NCBI GenBank assembly: GCA_963971405.1
Contig: OZ020491.1
Location: forward strand, 23,864,855-23,928,854
Origin: Psococerastis gibbosa
Lineage: Eukaryota > Arthropoda > Insecta > Psocodea > Psocidae
Direction of reading: 5' to 3'
Length of the DNA stretch: 64,000 nt
A program made the translations under genes and the position numbers. The notes beneath the pieces were generated by a model. The model searched no databases. It was not told where the DNA came from and was given only the letters and a program-made list of their open reading frames with translations. This document shows positions 26,401 through 33,685 of the stretch, in pieces. Each line of letters starts with the position of its first letter. Positions within the stretch are counted from its first letter, which is position 1.

Positions 26401-29400
26401 TGGGTGTTGACGAAGAGATGGACGAGGAGAGACTTGACATGGTGGTAGCAGGCATGAAACTATTAAGGACATGCACCCTCCACTCCCCAGAAGCTGTACG
26501 GTTGGTGTCAACCTCTCCTGAGTGCTGCAGAGCAGTCTTATTCTACCTGAACCCTAAATTACATGGTATGTATCAATTTCAAAGGCGGATCCACAGGGCG
26601 GTCAGGACCCCCCCCCCCCTAAATGAGTAAATTCATAAGATAATAAAAATAAAAAAAATTGAATAAAACTCAACTTTTCAGCAAACAAATTACCTTTTAA
26701 ACTTACATATAACTTGTGACCCCTTACATTTTCCGCTGGATCCTCTCTTGATCAATTTCGACTTCGATGGCAAGGTGGTAACGTGCTTGTACTTGAGCGA
26801 GAGTCGTAACTCAACACGGGTAATCTTCAGATGGGACTGAAGAGGTAAATCAGATACATTAATTAATTTCTTTATTTAAAAAAATGTGAATTGTAAAAGT
26901 TTTAAATTTGGTCTATCGTAGAAACGTTAGTTGAGTTAGATAAGCGGTGTTGAGAGTCCGGTTTTACTCCCCCATAGAAATAGTTTGAAGACATCTAGGC
27001 GTAAAATAGTTGGATTTTAAGTATATGTGGATATTGGTTTTCAGAAAAACAAGCTCAAATTTTTACATGTTTTGTTAATTCCGAAATAATCGTGAATTTT
27101 GAATCAGCCTTCGCCCCAGTTTCCCCACTCTAATCCTATCAATTCCACTATTTTCGATAAGTAATCCTGAGGCCATGGCCATCTGATTCTGAAATTAATT
27201 CTGAGGTTCTTGAGGTACTCGACACCTGAGAAAAAAAAATACGAAAATAAAACGGGCAATTTTATGTTCCTAGAGTTCTAATATGAGAGGTGGAACGCCA
27301 AAAAAAATTAAAAATATTGGTTGTTATTAGTAACCACAACATCCCCAATACAGCATCCATTACTCTTTATTCTTCGATTTAATTATAGTTTTTCTTATTG
27401 TCTTCAGAATCATTGCCTACAACACTCATCTACTCCTTATGGACAGAAGCTTTTAACCTACTATCCACCATTCTAGTCAAGACAGAAACGGGATATATTC
27501 TATTCGCACAGACCGTCGAATCATCGAGGGAAGAATTCCTGGGCGCCCTCATGCACGGCTTGCAGTCTTCGGCGGACCTCAAAGACTCCGCACGCACTCT
27601 TTTGGCCAACATAGCCGGCCATGATCACGCTCACCTGTTAACTGCTGAGGTTCCGTCGGGCAACAGCCTGGCTATCAACGCCTGCAGCGTATTTCTTGGT
27701 GATCTCTACTCTTCGGCGGACGCCCTAGCGAATTTGTTCATGAGTTCCAAAGAGGCGCAGATATTTGCGTTGACACAAGGGCTTGTTGAAGTGACTATTA
27801 TGGAAATGAAGAAGATTGTGTTAAAGCTGAAGTCGGATAATGTGGATAATCTGAGAAAAGCTGCTGGTAAACGGAAGGTATGCCTTTAAGTCTTTCGAAT
27901 AAGCAAATATTAATACATAATATATATAATTTAGTGAAATAATTAAGAGGAAAACAAGAGGCATGTAGAGTAGTGGTCCCGGGCCTTCCTAGTTGAGTGT
28001 AAGAGAGGACTTTATAGCCCTAACTCCGCTAGGTTGGCTTAGTAATAGAACAAATAGTCCTTATTTATTTAATTTTTTCACTTTTTTCCTTGACCAGTAA
28101 CCCCGGACAAGGTGCATATATTGAAAAACAAATTGTTATAAGTATAATTATCACGCTCAAGCTTCCGCTTATCGAGCGATCTTAGAGCATATAAAATTTA
28201 ATTAGTAATTAATAATAATAAACCATTAGAGAGTACCCATTCTTGCCTACTGGCAAATGAATGAGATCCCTGTAATAATAATAAAATCATGTAATGCAAC
28301 CAACAGACCACAGCTCCAATTTAGGTTGCATAACAATCTTACAAACTAACATTTAAACAATTCTGCCTAACATTGTCTTAAATACACTGAGAGAGGTTTA
28401 AAAACGGTCAATTTCTATATACGTGTCGAGTAGCCTAAGGATTCTGCCTAGTTGAGGCTCGTCAGTGTCATACAAAAATAAATTCTTTAGGCGCCCATTC
28501 CACATACGTCAGTCGTCAATGAAAAATTGAAAAATGACGTAAATTGACGTGGTAGCAGAATTTTTAGTATGTCTTTAATGTCTGCTAAAACGTCATTTTA
28601 CAATTTTTCATTGACGATTGACGTATGTGGAATGGGCGCCTTAAGCGAGAATTTGCCGCGTTAACTCTAAAACCTACCCCTGATAATAATACGAGTAAAT
28701 GGGCAGCCAATAAAACCATTAAGTAAGGCGGCGTTTCTATTGACCTCGTTTTGCAGAATGCACGTTGACGTGGTAGCAGACATCATTAATAAGTCTTTAA
28801 TGTCTGCTACCACGTCATCGTCATGTGCATTCTGCAAAACGAGGTCAATGGAAACGCCGCCTTACTCAATGGTTTTATTGACTGCCAACTTAAAACCAAA
28901 AATACAGTCATTAATTTTCCTCCTAGAGGCTAACGATTTCATGTCAAATTCAAGTAACAACTGATTCGTGGACACTGGGTGATACACATAATGAGGATAA
29001 ATGCCATGTCTTCTATAGTAAATATACCTTAAAAACCGCTTCTGCACTTTCTCGACTCCATAAGACTCTATAGACTCCTATAAGTTGCTGCTGAGCCTCC
29101 GAGATACAATCTTAGAAGTCTACGCAGTCCCACTGAAGATGTTGACGAAACGTTTGGATGTACACTTTTATATCTATTTCCCAATTTTATCTTTAATTCC
29201 TTTCAAGAAATTTAATAACTTATGTTAATGATTTCTATTTGCCTTGCAGATTGACCCACTGCTGGAAAGTCTTTTGTCTTTCTGTCGCCTCACGATGCAT
29301 TTTTGTTACCAAAATCATCTAGTTAAAAAACGTCTCGCAGACTGCGGGTTGGCTGACGTTGTGCACAGATTATGGCTGTGGTACGGGCATCGGCCGGCTC

Positions 29401-31526
29401 TGTTGAATATGGTCCTAAAAATGCTTTGTACCTTTACGCAACAGTCTGAAAGAGGTAAGCAAACATTCTTGGAAATTGGAAAGCAAGGTACGAAGGCTAG
29501 CAGAAACAGGTTATGAAGGAGCAGATGTGTCTGTACTTTTTTTGTTTGAGCTAACGTTTCAACATTTGTTTTTTTTAAATCTGCACTTCTAATAAATCGC
29601 CAAGGACTGCAAGTTATCCGCCAATAAATTCGGCACTAGGCTACTTAACAGTTGTAATAAACTAATAATACAATATAAAATGTGCTGGATAAGGTTAACA
29701 TTAATAATACAATATGTTTCTGCAAAAAAAAAAAATAAATATTGTGAATAAATAAATAAATGTTGGTATTTAGAACTGTGGATTACGAGAGCCTAAATGC
29801 CGGCAGATATGAAAATGACGTCACATTTCGTATACTACCAATACTAACATTCTACTCCGCTGCATCGCAAATGTCACATTATGCAGTCACGTAACCCGCT
29901 TTTTAAACATCAAACTTAAATAGATGGTTGCATAGGAAAAATTAATAATTTTAAATGGCATAAAATAAATCTACTAATGCATTAAGAGGTTTTCAAAAAT
30001 GTAACTTGCTAAACAAATAAATTTACTATCTATTGCTTTTTCAGCTAGCCAATCCCTAGCGCTAACATCGTCACCTGCAGGTCTCCGGAAGTCTCCCGGC
30101 GCCGTCACCCTTATTCATTCCCTAATCCAACTAGTTGGCACAGAAATGGACCAATTCAGTCAAGTCAAAGGCTCGCTTAGACTTGGTCTCACCCTAGAAA
30201 TACTGTCCAACAGCTGCAGCGCCCTGGAGTGCCGGGTCGTTCTCAGCAAGGGGTTGGTGTTGTCGCGATTTACGAAAATTGTGGCATCGCTGACGAAGAA
30301 GAGACAGTACGGGGAGCAAGTTCTGGAGCTATGGCTTGAGTTTTTGGCTGCGTTTACTGCTCATCCTGAAGGCCAGACTACTGTATGCGAGGTAAGGTTG
30401 CACTTTTATTAGCCCCTATTTATGGCATTACCATGTTTTAGTCCATGATCGCTGACCAATTAAGTAAAAGCAATTTTTGAAAACAAGTCAAGTCGGTTGT
30501 TTACCGAAAATAGAGGATATATAAAAAACTGGACTTGGCGGGATTCGAACCCATGATCCACCTATCTGGGGCGCTTAAGACGCCCCGGATAGGCGTAAAT
30601 CGTGGGTTTGAATCCAGCCAAGTCCAGTTTTTTATATCCTCCTATTTTGGTTATAACGAGGAGGTTACCTCTTCAACCAAAGTTAATTTATTGTCAGTGT
30701 TATTTACCATATAATACTGCAATATATCTGTTGTATACATTTAATTTTTGACCGAATTGGCCAACTGCTATTGTTTTGTTTTCATTACTGTCTTCTATGT
30801 TATTATAATCCTTCGTGCAACAATTGGCGAAATGCATATTGTTAATCGGGTCTTTTAAATAAATATATAAATAATGACTTATGTACTATTATTAAGTCAA
30901 CCTAGTCAGAGTTAGGGCTATAAAGGTTTCTCTTACACTCAAATATATGCTTGCTATTCATATCCTAGCAACGGAAAGTTGAGGCTTTTTTACCCGACTG
31001 TCATTTCAACCGTCAACGTTCGCCTTTATTTAGTGAATTAAGGTGTAAAGTGTCTGTCAGACATTGACTTGAGCAATTAGTTATAAATAGTGAAACTCAT
31101 TGCTTAACTTATGGCCAAGCCTAGCGGACGAATGTGGGAAAAACGTTACCCAATTTTACTTTTCAGAACGTGGATGCAATGGAATTCATCTTCACAATGG
31201 CGGCTAGTACGAACCCTTTGCATCGCAAATACGCCCTGACGACGCTCAACCAAATAGCAATCAACCCACTAAACAGAGTCCGTCTGCTAGCCAAGCCTGC
31301 CAACCTACTCGCAGTCATTCTGCTGCTCATCCAGACACAACCCGAAGACGACGTGCGACTGGCGGCAAGTATCCTCTGGTCCCTGGCGGCCAACTCGCAG
31401 AAGGGGAAGCTCCTGCTGAGAAGTGCTGGCTGTGTGGAAGCGCTCGAGGAAGTTCGGCAACGCTGCGCTACCAAGGAATGTGCCGAGGTTGTTCAAAGGG
31501 CTGTTCACGTTTTGAATAATAAGTAG
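8496..31526 (+). CDS. RTTN: Rotatin (Ana3 homologue), 18 coding exons, complete
   Basis: Rotatin is a large armadillo-like protein needed for centriole assembly/elongation and cilia. Exons: 8496-8541, 9264-10921, 12344-12690, 13676-13919, 14925-15149, 16229-16355, 17490-17766, 18239-18551, 19427-19619, 20343-20527, 21605-21926, 22115-22198, 23404-23542, 26396-26565, 27408-27877, 29250-29454, 30045-30391, 31167-31526. All junctions are GT-AG, phases match, and the sum is 5712 nt (1903 aa plus stop), close to Ana3 and somewhat shorter than vertebrate rotatin. Recognition: residues about 13-110 match the rotatin N-terminal domain (ILKLGHEIEEIRSRAL, then LLKWFDF), and the last exon is an ARM-like helical repeat (VRLAASILWSLAANSQKGK). 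The start in exon 1 (two ATGs after an A-rich context) is chosen because LG|HEI joins across the 46-nt exon exactly as in the family. The frame of exon 2 is open upstream to 9008, but that stretch is intron containing an antisense LINE fragment. Weakest donors: after exons 1, 6 and 7 (gttagt, gtttgc, gttaga). Confidence 0.9.
8905..9100 (-). pseudogene. LINE fragment inside rotatin intron 1
   Basis: Close to 62860-63090 (CTCGGTCTGCCGATGGGTCT; TGTGGCCTTACTTCCGCTAA). It explains why an open plus-strand frame starts at 9008 without being part of rotatin. Confidence 0.65.
11776..11965 (+). repeat. SINE family A copy in rotatin intron 2
   Basis: Family A consensus: a tRNA-like head starting GTAGAGTAGTGGTACGGACT with a B box (GGTTCGAGTCC in the better copies), a body with GGCGGTCCCGGGCCTTCCTA and TATAGCCCTAACTCCGCTAG, and a tail GGCTTAGTAATAGAACAAAAA followed by TTTATTTAT. 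This copy is nearly full length but its B box has decayed (GGTTTAAGTCC). Confidence 0.75.
12755..13057 (+). pseudogene. CR1-like LINE C-terminal fragment, rotatin intron 3
   Basis: The frame has LPKWNKTNSRRSLLYQAVTQ and AYKREIVLWL, the usual layout of the last residues of CR1/Rex-like reverse transcriptases. The clade is inferred from these short motifs only. Confidence 0.5.
13977..14115 (+). repeat. SINE family A, 3'-truncated, rotatin intron 4
   Basis: Head TGTAGAGTAGTGGTACGAACT, then the body up to TTGAGTGTACG, where similarity stops. It lies 57 bp after the donor of exon 4 and directly before foldback D1. Confidence 0.7.
14166..14473. repeat. Foldback family D copy, rotatin intron 4
   Basis: Family D has ends TAAGGCGSGGTTTCCACCGA, modules GACCTCGCATTGCAGAATGC and ATGTCTGCTACCACGTCA, and a centre ATTGATCAATGATCATA. 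The same module recurs in both orientations, giving nested inverted repeats. Confidence 0.8.
14525..14745 (+). repeat. Diverged J-family fragment, rotatin intron 4
   Basis: Shares AATCTGTACCTCCTCGTGCT and GGGGACCGAGTTTGAGCAGG with the J body, plus an AGCTGAGCTTCTGAG motif seen inverted at the end of the copy at 15366-15725. Confidence 0.45.
14808..14887. repeat. Foldback family D fragment directly before rotatin exon 5
   Basis: TAAGGCGGGGACAG and ATGTCTGCTACCACGTCA, ending GAGGTCGGTGGAAGCCTAA, 37 bp upstream of exon 5. Confidence 0.65.
15240..15385 (+). pseudogene. Short LINE C-terminal fragment
   Basis: VAKRKLQ, FGHVWITVDMQ and KGVRRRGG occur across two frames, resembling the GHV..M and RRRG parts of LINE C-termini. 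Confidence 0.4.
15366..15725 (-). repeat. SINE family J, antisense, rotatin intron 5
   Basis: Reverse complement of the body at 44400-44705 (CTCTTCTATCGAAGATTGGC; CCCGGGACAAGAGAGTGCCC). It carries an internal GAAT microsatellite at about 15499-15518. Confidence 0.6.
16561..16925 (+). repeat. SINE family B (long tail), rotatin intron 6
   Basis: Complete copy from TTACCATGTTGAATCC to GGCGATGGAAACAACAA, 206 bp downstream of the donor of exon 6. Confidence 0.8.
17041..17430. repeat. Degenerate tandem repeat of about 184-197 bp before rotatin exon 7
   Basis: Units start at 17041, 17238 and (partial) 17422. They share TTGCYGCTTC, GACGAACCAA, GTTCAGCCCTGAC and GCGTTGGCT. The array ends 60 bp before exon 7. 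Confidence 0.7.
17903..18045 (+). repeat. SINE family C (tRNA-like), rotatin intron 7
   Basis: Contains GGTGGTAACGTGCTCTTACT and GAGACGTGTCGTAATTCG, then GGCGATTGAAGAGGTTAATC and GGATACATTCATTAA. The first motif resembles a tRNA D-arm/A box, the second a decayed B box. Confidence 0.6.
18700..19305 (+). pseudogene. RTE-like LINE fragment split by a MITE
   Basis: The same segment as 1630-2045: GCCAATGACGCCAACAAACT at the start, RRPQNRWKYELETVLCKLRI in the middle, and GTGTTGTCGGGCAAGCC at the end. It is interrupted at 18774-19010. Confidence 0.8.
18774..19010. mobile_element. hAT-like MITE inside an RTE LINE fragment, rotatin intron 8
   Basis: Starts CAGTGGTTCCCAACC, the typical hAT-type terminus, and ends with the degenerate inverse AGGTTGGGGAAAGGTTGGG. 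GCGGAGC motifs are subterminal at both ends. LINE similarity is interrupted exactly here. Confidence 0.75.
19689..19960 (-). pseudogene. LINE C-terminal fragment, rotatin intron 9
   Basis: The minus frame has RPLGHPRRRYGDQLKEDVQE and WRGLAKDRIRWRGVV, the Gly/Arg-rich end of an RTE-type ORF. Confidence 0.7.
20847..21233. repeat. Foldback family D copy flanked by a 22-bp direct repeat, rotatin intron 10
   Basis: Long form with outer arms AGGCGCCCATTCCACCGACC and CTAGCCGGTCGGTGGAATAG. The 22-bp flank beginning attcaaatagttaac occurs at 20825-20846 and again at 21234-21255. Confidence 0.85.
22288..22640 (+). repeat. SINE family A interrupted by SINE family B, rotatin intron 12
   Basis: The A head runs from 22288 to 22362 and resumes after 22614 with ATGCTACGGAAGGTATGT, the A-body sequence that normally follows TACATTTTC. 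Between lies a B-short element (22363-22597). The 17-base sequence tggtacattttcaagtc occurs at both junctions (22346-22362 and 22598-22614), a clean target-site duplication. B is therefore the younger insertion. Confidence 0.85.
22880..23390 (+). pseudogene. CR1-like LINE 3' end with TTGA tail, rotatin intron 12
   Basis: NLKAIENMTVFKKQLRIWVK is a CR1-type C-terminus. It is followed by a 3'UTR-like stretch and a (GATT)n/(TTGA)n tail at 23372-23386, right before the acceptor of exon 13. Confidence 0.55.
23583..23900. repeat. Foldback family D copy, rotatin intron 13
   Basis: Starts TAGGAGCGGTTTCCATCGAC 40 bp after the donor of exon 13 and ends GGTGGAAACCGCGCCTTA. The central ATTGATCAATGATCATA is intact. 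Confidence 0.8.
24163..24250 (+). repeat. B-short tail fragment
   Basis: TATGGGCCCAAATTGCGGCC and CGACTACTACTACAAATACT match the B-short tail region; the head is missing. Confidence 0.45.
24350..25151. mobile_element. Family E element with 15-bp terminal inverted repeats, rotatin intron 13
   Basis: Ends gctttccaatttata and tgataaattggaaagc. The interior has TTTCAACGGATTTACACGTT, a GTCTGTCTGTCC stretch, and CGATTTTGATGAAATTTAGC. No coding capacity is seen, so it is non-autonomous. It contains a C18 run and an internal stretch not shared with the copy at 36271. Confidence 0.7.
25281..25554. repeat. Tandem duplication, two 137-bp units
   Basis: The unit starts tgccacctgttaggtgccgt; the second begins at 25418 and nearly identical sequence ends at 25554. 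It abuts foldback F1. Confidence 0.9.
25616..25962. mobile_element. Long-arm foldback F1, rotatin intron 13
   Basis: Arms of more than 120 bp: GAGTGTACAGCCCGTAGGAA on the left and its inverse TTCCTACGGGCTGTACACTC-like end on the right, with matching inner arms (ATGCATGAAGTAGTCTTCTA). No coding capacity. Confidence 0.8.
26759..26870 (+). repeat. SINE family C with internal deletion, rotatin intron 14
   Basis: CGATGGCAAGGTGGTAACGT then GAGTCGTAACTCAACACGGG; the CTCTACACGCCATGCGATCG segment present in other copies is missing. Confidence 0.6.
27959..28075 (+). repeat. SINE family A with internal deletion, rotatin intron 15
   Basis: The first 15 bases of the head (TGTAGAGTAGTGGT) join directly to the body at CCCGGGCCTTCCTAGTTGAG, so the rest of the tRNA-like region and the first part of the body are missing. 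The tail (TTAGTAATAGAAC, then TTATTTATTT) is intact. Confidence 0.75.
28488..28642. repeat. Short foldback, family D relative, rotatin intron 15
   Basis: Arms TTAGGCGCCCATTCCACATA and TATGTGGAATGGGCGCCTTA are near-perfect inverses; the centre is AATTTTTAGTATGTCTTTAA. It lies 60 bp from the next foldback. Confidence 0.85.
28702..28886. repeat. Short foldback with extended palindromic flanks, rotatin intron 15
   Basis: The family-D core (TAAGGCGGCGTTTCTATTGA ... CGCCGCCTTA) is extended on both sides by about 20 bp more of inverted sequence (caataaaaccattaag on the left, ctcaatggttttattg on the right). Confidence 0.85.
30504..30650. repeat. tRNA-like palindrome with two opposed B boxes, rotatin intron 17
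   Basis: An almost perfect hairpin centred on CTTAAG at 30574-30579. The right arm reads GGGTTTGAATCC (30604-30615), GCCAAGTCCA, then T6 (30628-30633). The left arm is the same on the minus strand, with GGGTTCGAATC (30552-30542) and T6. The centre GGGGCG-CTTAAGA-CGCCCC has the shape of a tRNA anticodon stem-loop whose loop would read UAA. No normal D-arm is visible. Confidence 0.8.
30887..30950 (-). repeat. SINE family A tail fragment
   Basis: Reverse-complement fragment of the A body and tail (GTTAGGGCTATAAAG, TTACACTCAA), 5'-truncated, in the last intron of rotatin. Confidence 0.6.
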
Positions 31527-31667
31527 AGAAGGCCGATATTAAGGGTCGAGAGTCGCTGACTCAGCTTTACCCATGGCCTCAAGCCAGAAGTGTGAAAAGT
31601 CAATTTTTTGGCTAAATTGAGTTGTTTATGCCTGGAGCACTTGTCATTTCAACCGTCAGAATCATAA

Positions 31668-31673
31668 AATAAA
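31668..31673 (+). terminator. Polyadenylation signal of rotatin
   Basis: AATAAA lies about 142 bp after the rotatin stop codon and is followed within 20 bp by a GT-rich stretch. It is the first canonical signal downstream, so the 3'UTR is probably about 160 nt. Confidence 0.55.
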
Positions 31674-33685
31674 GCTCTAGTGTTTATTGCACTATGGAAC
31701 GCAAGATTCTTCTAAGGGGGCTCTACTCGATTACTCGTACATGTAGGTAACGCGGATTTGTAATATTACATCAAATATCGGTTTTTCTCGAAACAAGTGA
31801 AATGGCCTGTTCGCCCTTCTGGCTTGAGATCGTCAATATGAATATATGTAAATGAAATCGAAGAAACACTGTGTGCTTCATTTATTTTAATTCGGGGCCG
31901 TAATATGGTCTTACTTAGGTAAATATCTGTCCACGGGATGATTGAAATGATTTAGTGCTTTGGAATGGGCCAAATCGCAGGAGATTTCGTTTCGCCATAA
32001 TATGGATGTGGTCGGAGCGACCCTTATTTAATTTTTCTCAACGGTGTAAAAATCTTGTAACCAGGAATTAAAGGAAATTAAACTTGGTGTTTTATTAATT
32101 TCCTTAAATATATTCTACTTACTGTATATATGCATATATATTTACATAATAGAATAAACACCATGATAAATTTCTTTCAAATGCTGGTAATCTTTTAATT
32201 TATTTAAATTTCCAGTATCCGTTTATAAACGCCGCTTAATATTTCTGTCTACAACTACTATCTAAAATTCCGACAGATGGCATTGGCCTATATCGGAGGT
32301 TGTTACATTATTAGACAGTAAAGTCCTTATTAGTGCTAGTGCCTTAAAAACTCAAAATCAATGTGACTGACAAATGTGCAAAGAGACATGGTAGAATTCA
32401 CTATTACAAGTTAGATTTTGAAGGCTTGATTTTTTTTATCCTAGCGACAGCTGATTTATAAGCTTCGCTTGTTTGGCTATTTTACATCTTCGAAAAAAAC
32501 AGTAGTTGTGGATACATAACTTTTAAATATTGAGAAAAAAATGAATGAATTCATTTTGAGTAGAAACGAAGACTGAATTATCAGTATTGAAATTAAATAG
32601 ATTTTAGATAGAACTTAATTAAATTATGCTTAATTTTGAATTATTACAGAAGATATAAACTAAACAAATATCCGCCGTTGTTGTAGCAAAACAGCATATG
32701 TTGGTAAATCCCAACTTTTTGACTTGCGGCAGGCCGAGAGGATTCAAATGATGTAAAAAACAAATTTCCATGTTTTCGACGTGCGCGCTTTTGCAAAGAC
32801 AATGGCGAATATGATTTATTTTGCTTTCAACCATCTCAATTTGATCTCGTCTCTTACTCGCCCCTATTTTTGTTCGTTCCTAATGACAGTTTACATTGCC
32901 TATATCTTTAGTATGCACCGACTTCAGACACTGAAATTTATTATTTATTTATAAAATGTCTGAGATTACAAGTTACCTTGTAGTTTGTTCTCGTGATAAA
33001 AATTAAGCTTTTGATGCAAATGAGAACGTAGTGATAAGTTTATTTATTTAATGCTTATTTTATTTATTTATTGTTGGCATAAATCTAAATTTTAATACGC
33101 TGAATTTGAATTTGAGCGAAAATGTTGGTATATTGAACGTGTATTTTCATCAGCTGTAAGCAATTTTGACATAAATATTATTTCTCCGGAGAAGAAACTT
33201 GTGAGAATAATAATTATGAAAACACATAGAAAATATGGATTATTGTAGTATTTTATAAAATACAGAGAGGAATATTTATAGCTATTTTTACTATTGCTTC
33301 CCACATTTATTTTAAATATGCCCTAGTCATTGGCATAACAGTAATTTTGTTGGGAATATTGACTTGCAGAAACCTGCAGTCGGAGCAATTTGAGCGCTGT
33401 GCACGCTAAATCTCCTATGTCGATTGGTCTCAATGACCGTGTACATGTTGGAGATTGCCTAAACTTGTCAGAGAGCAAACATTTGTTGGTCTTAATCTGT
33501 TGGTATAGGTTAATGGCAATGGTATTTAATACAGGGATATAGTTGGACCATATCTGGACTGAAGACCATAAAATTAAAAATTAAAATGGAGGCAGGCTTC
33601 AAGCAGAGGAAGCTAAAAGAATCAACAATCATGGCCCTGAATACTGATCCTATAGGCCATCCCACGATACGACACGATACTTTAC
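31674..33685. other. Convergent spacer between rotatin and the disordered-protein gene
   Basis: About 2 kb, AT-rich. A terminal exon for the minus gene is expected here (phase 1 entry), but I could not place one. The open minus frame at 32619-32834 lacks matching splice signals. Confidence 0.4.

Noticed and set aside
30504..30650. A functional tRNA-Leu gene
   Set aside because: The anticodon-like loop is present but there is no D-arm, and the cloverleaf is replaced by one long hairpin.
32619..32834. Minus-strand frame as the missing last exon of the disordered-protein gene
   Set aside because: No acceptor giving phase 1 entry was found and composition differs from the other exons.
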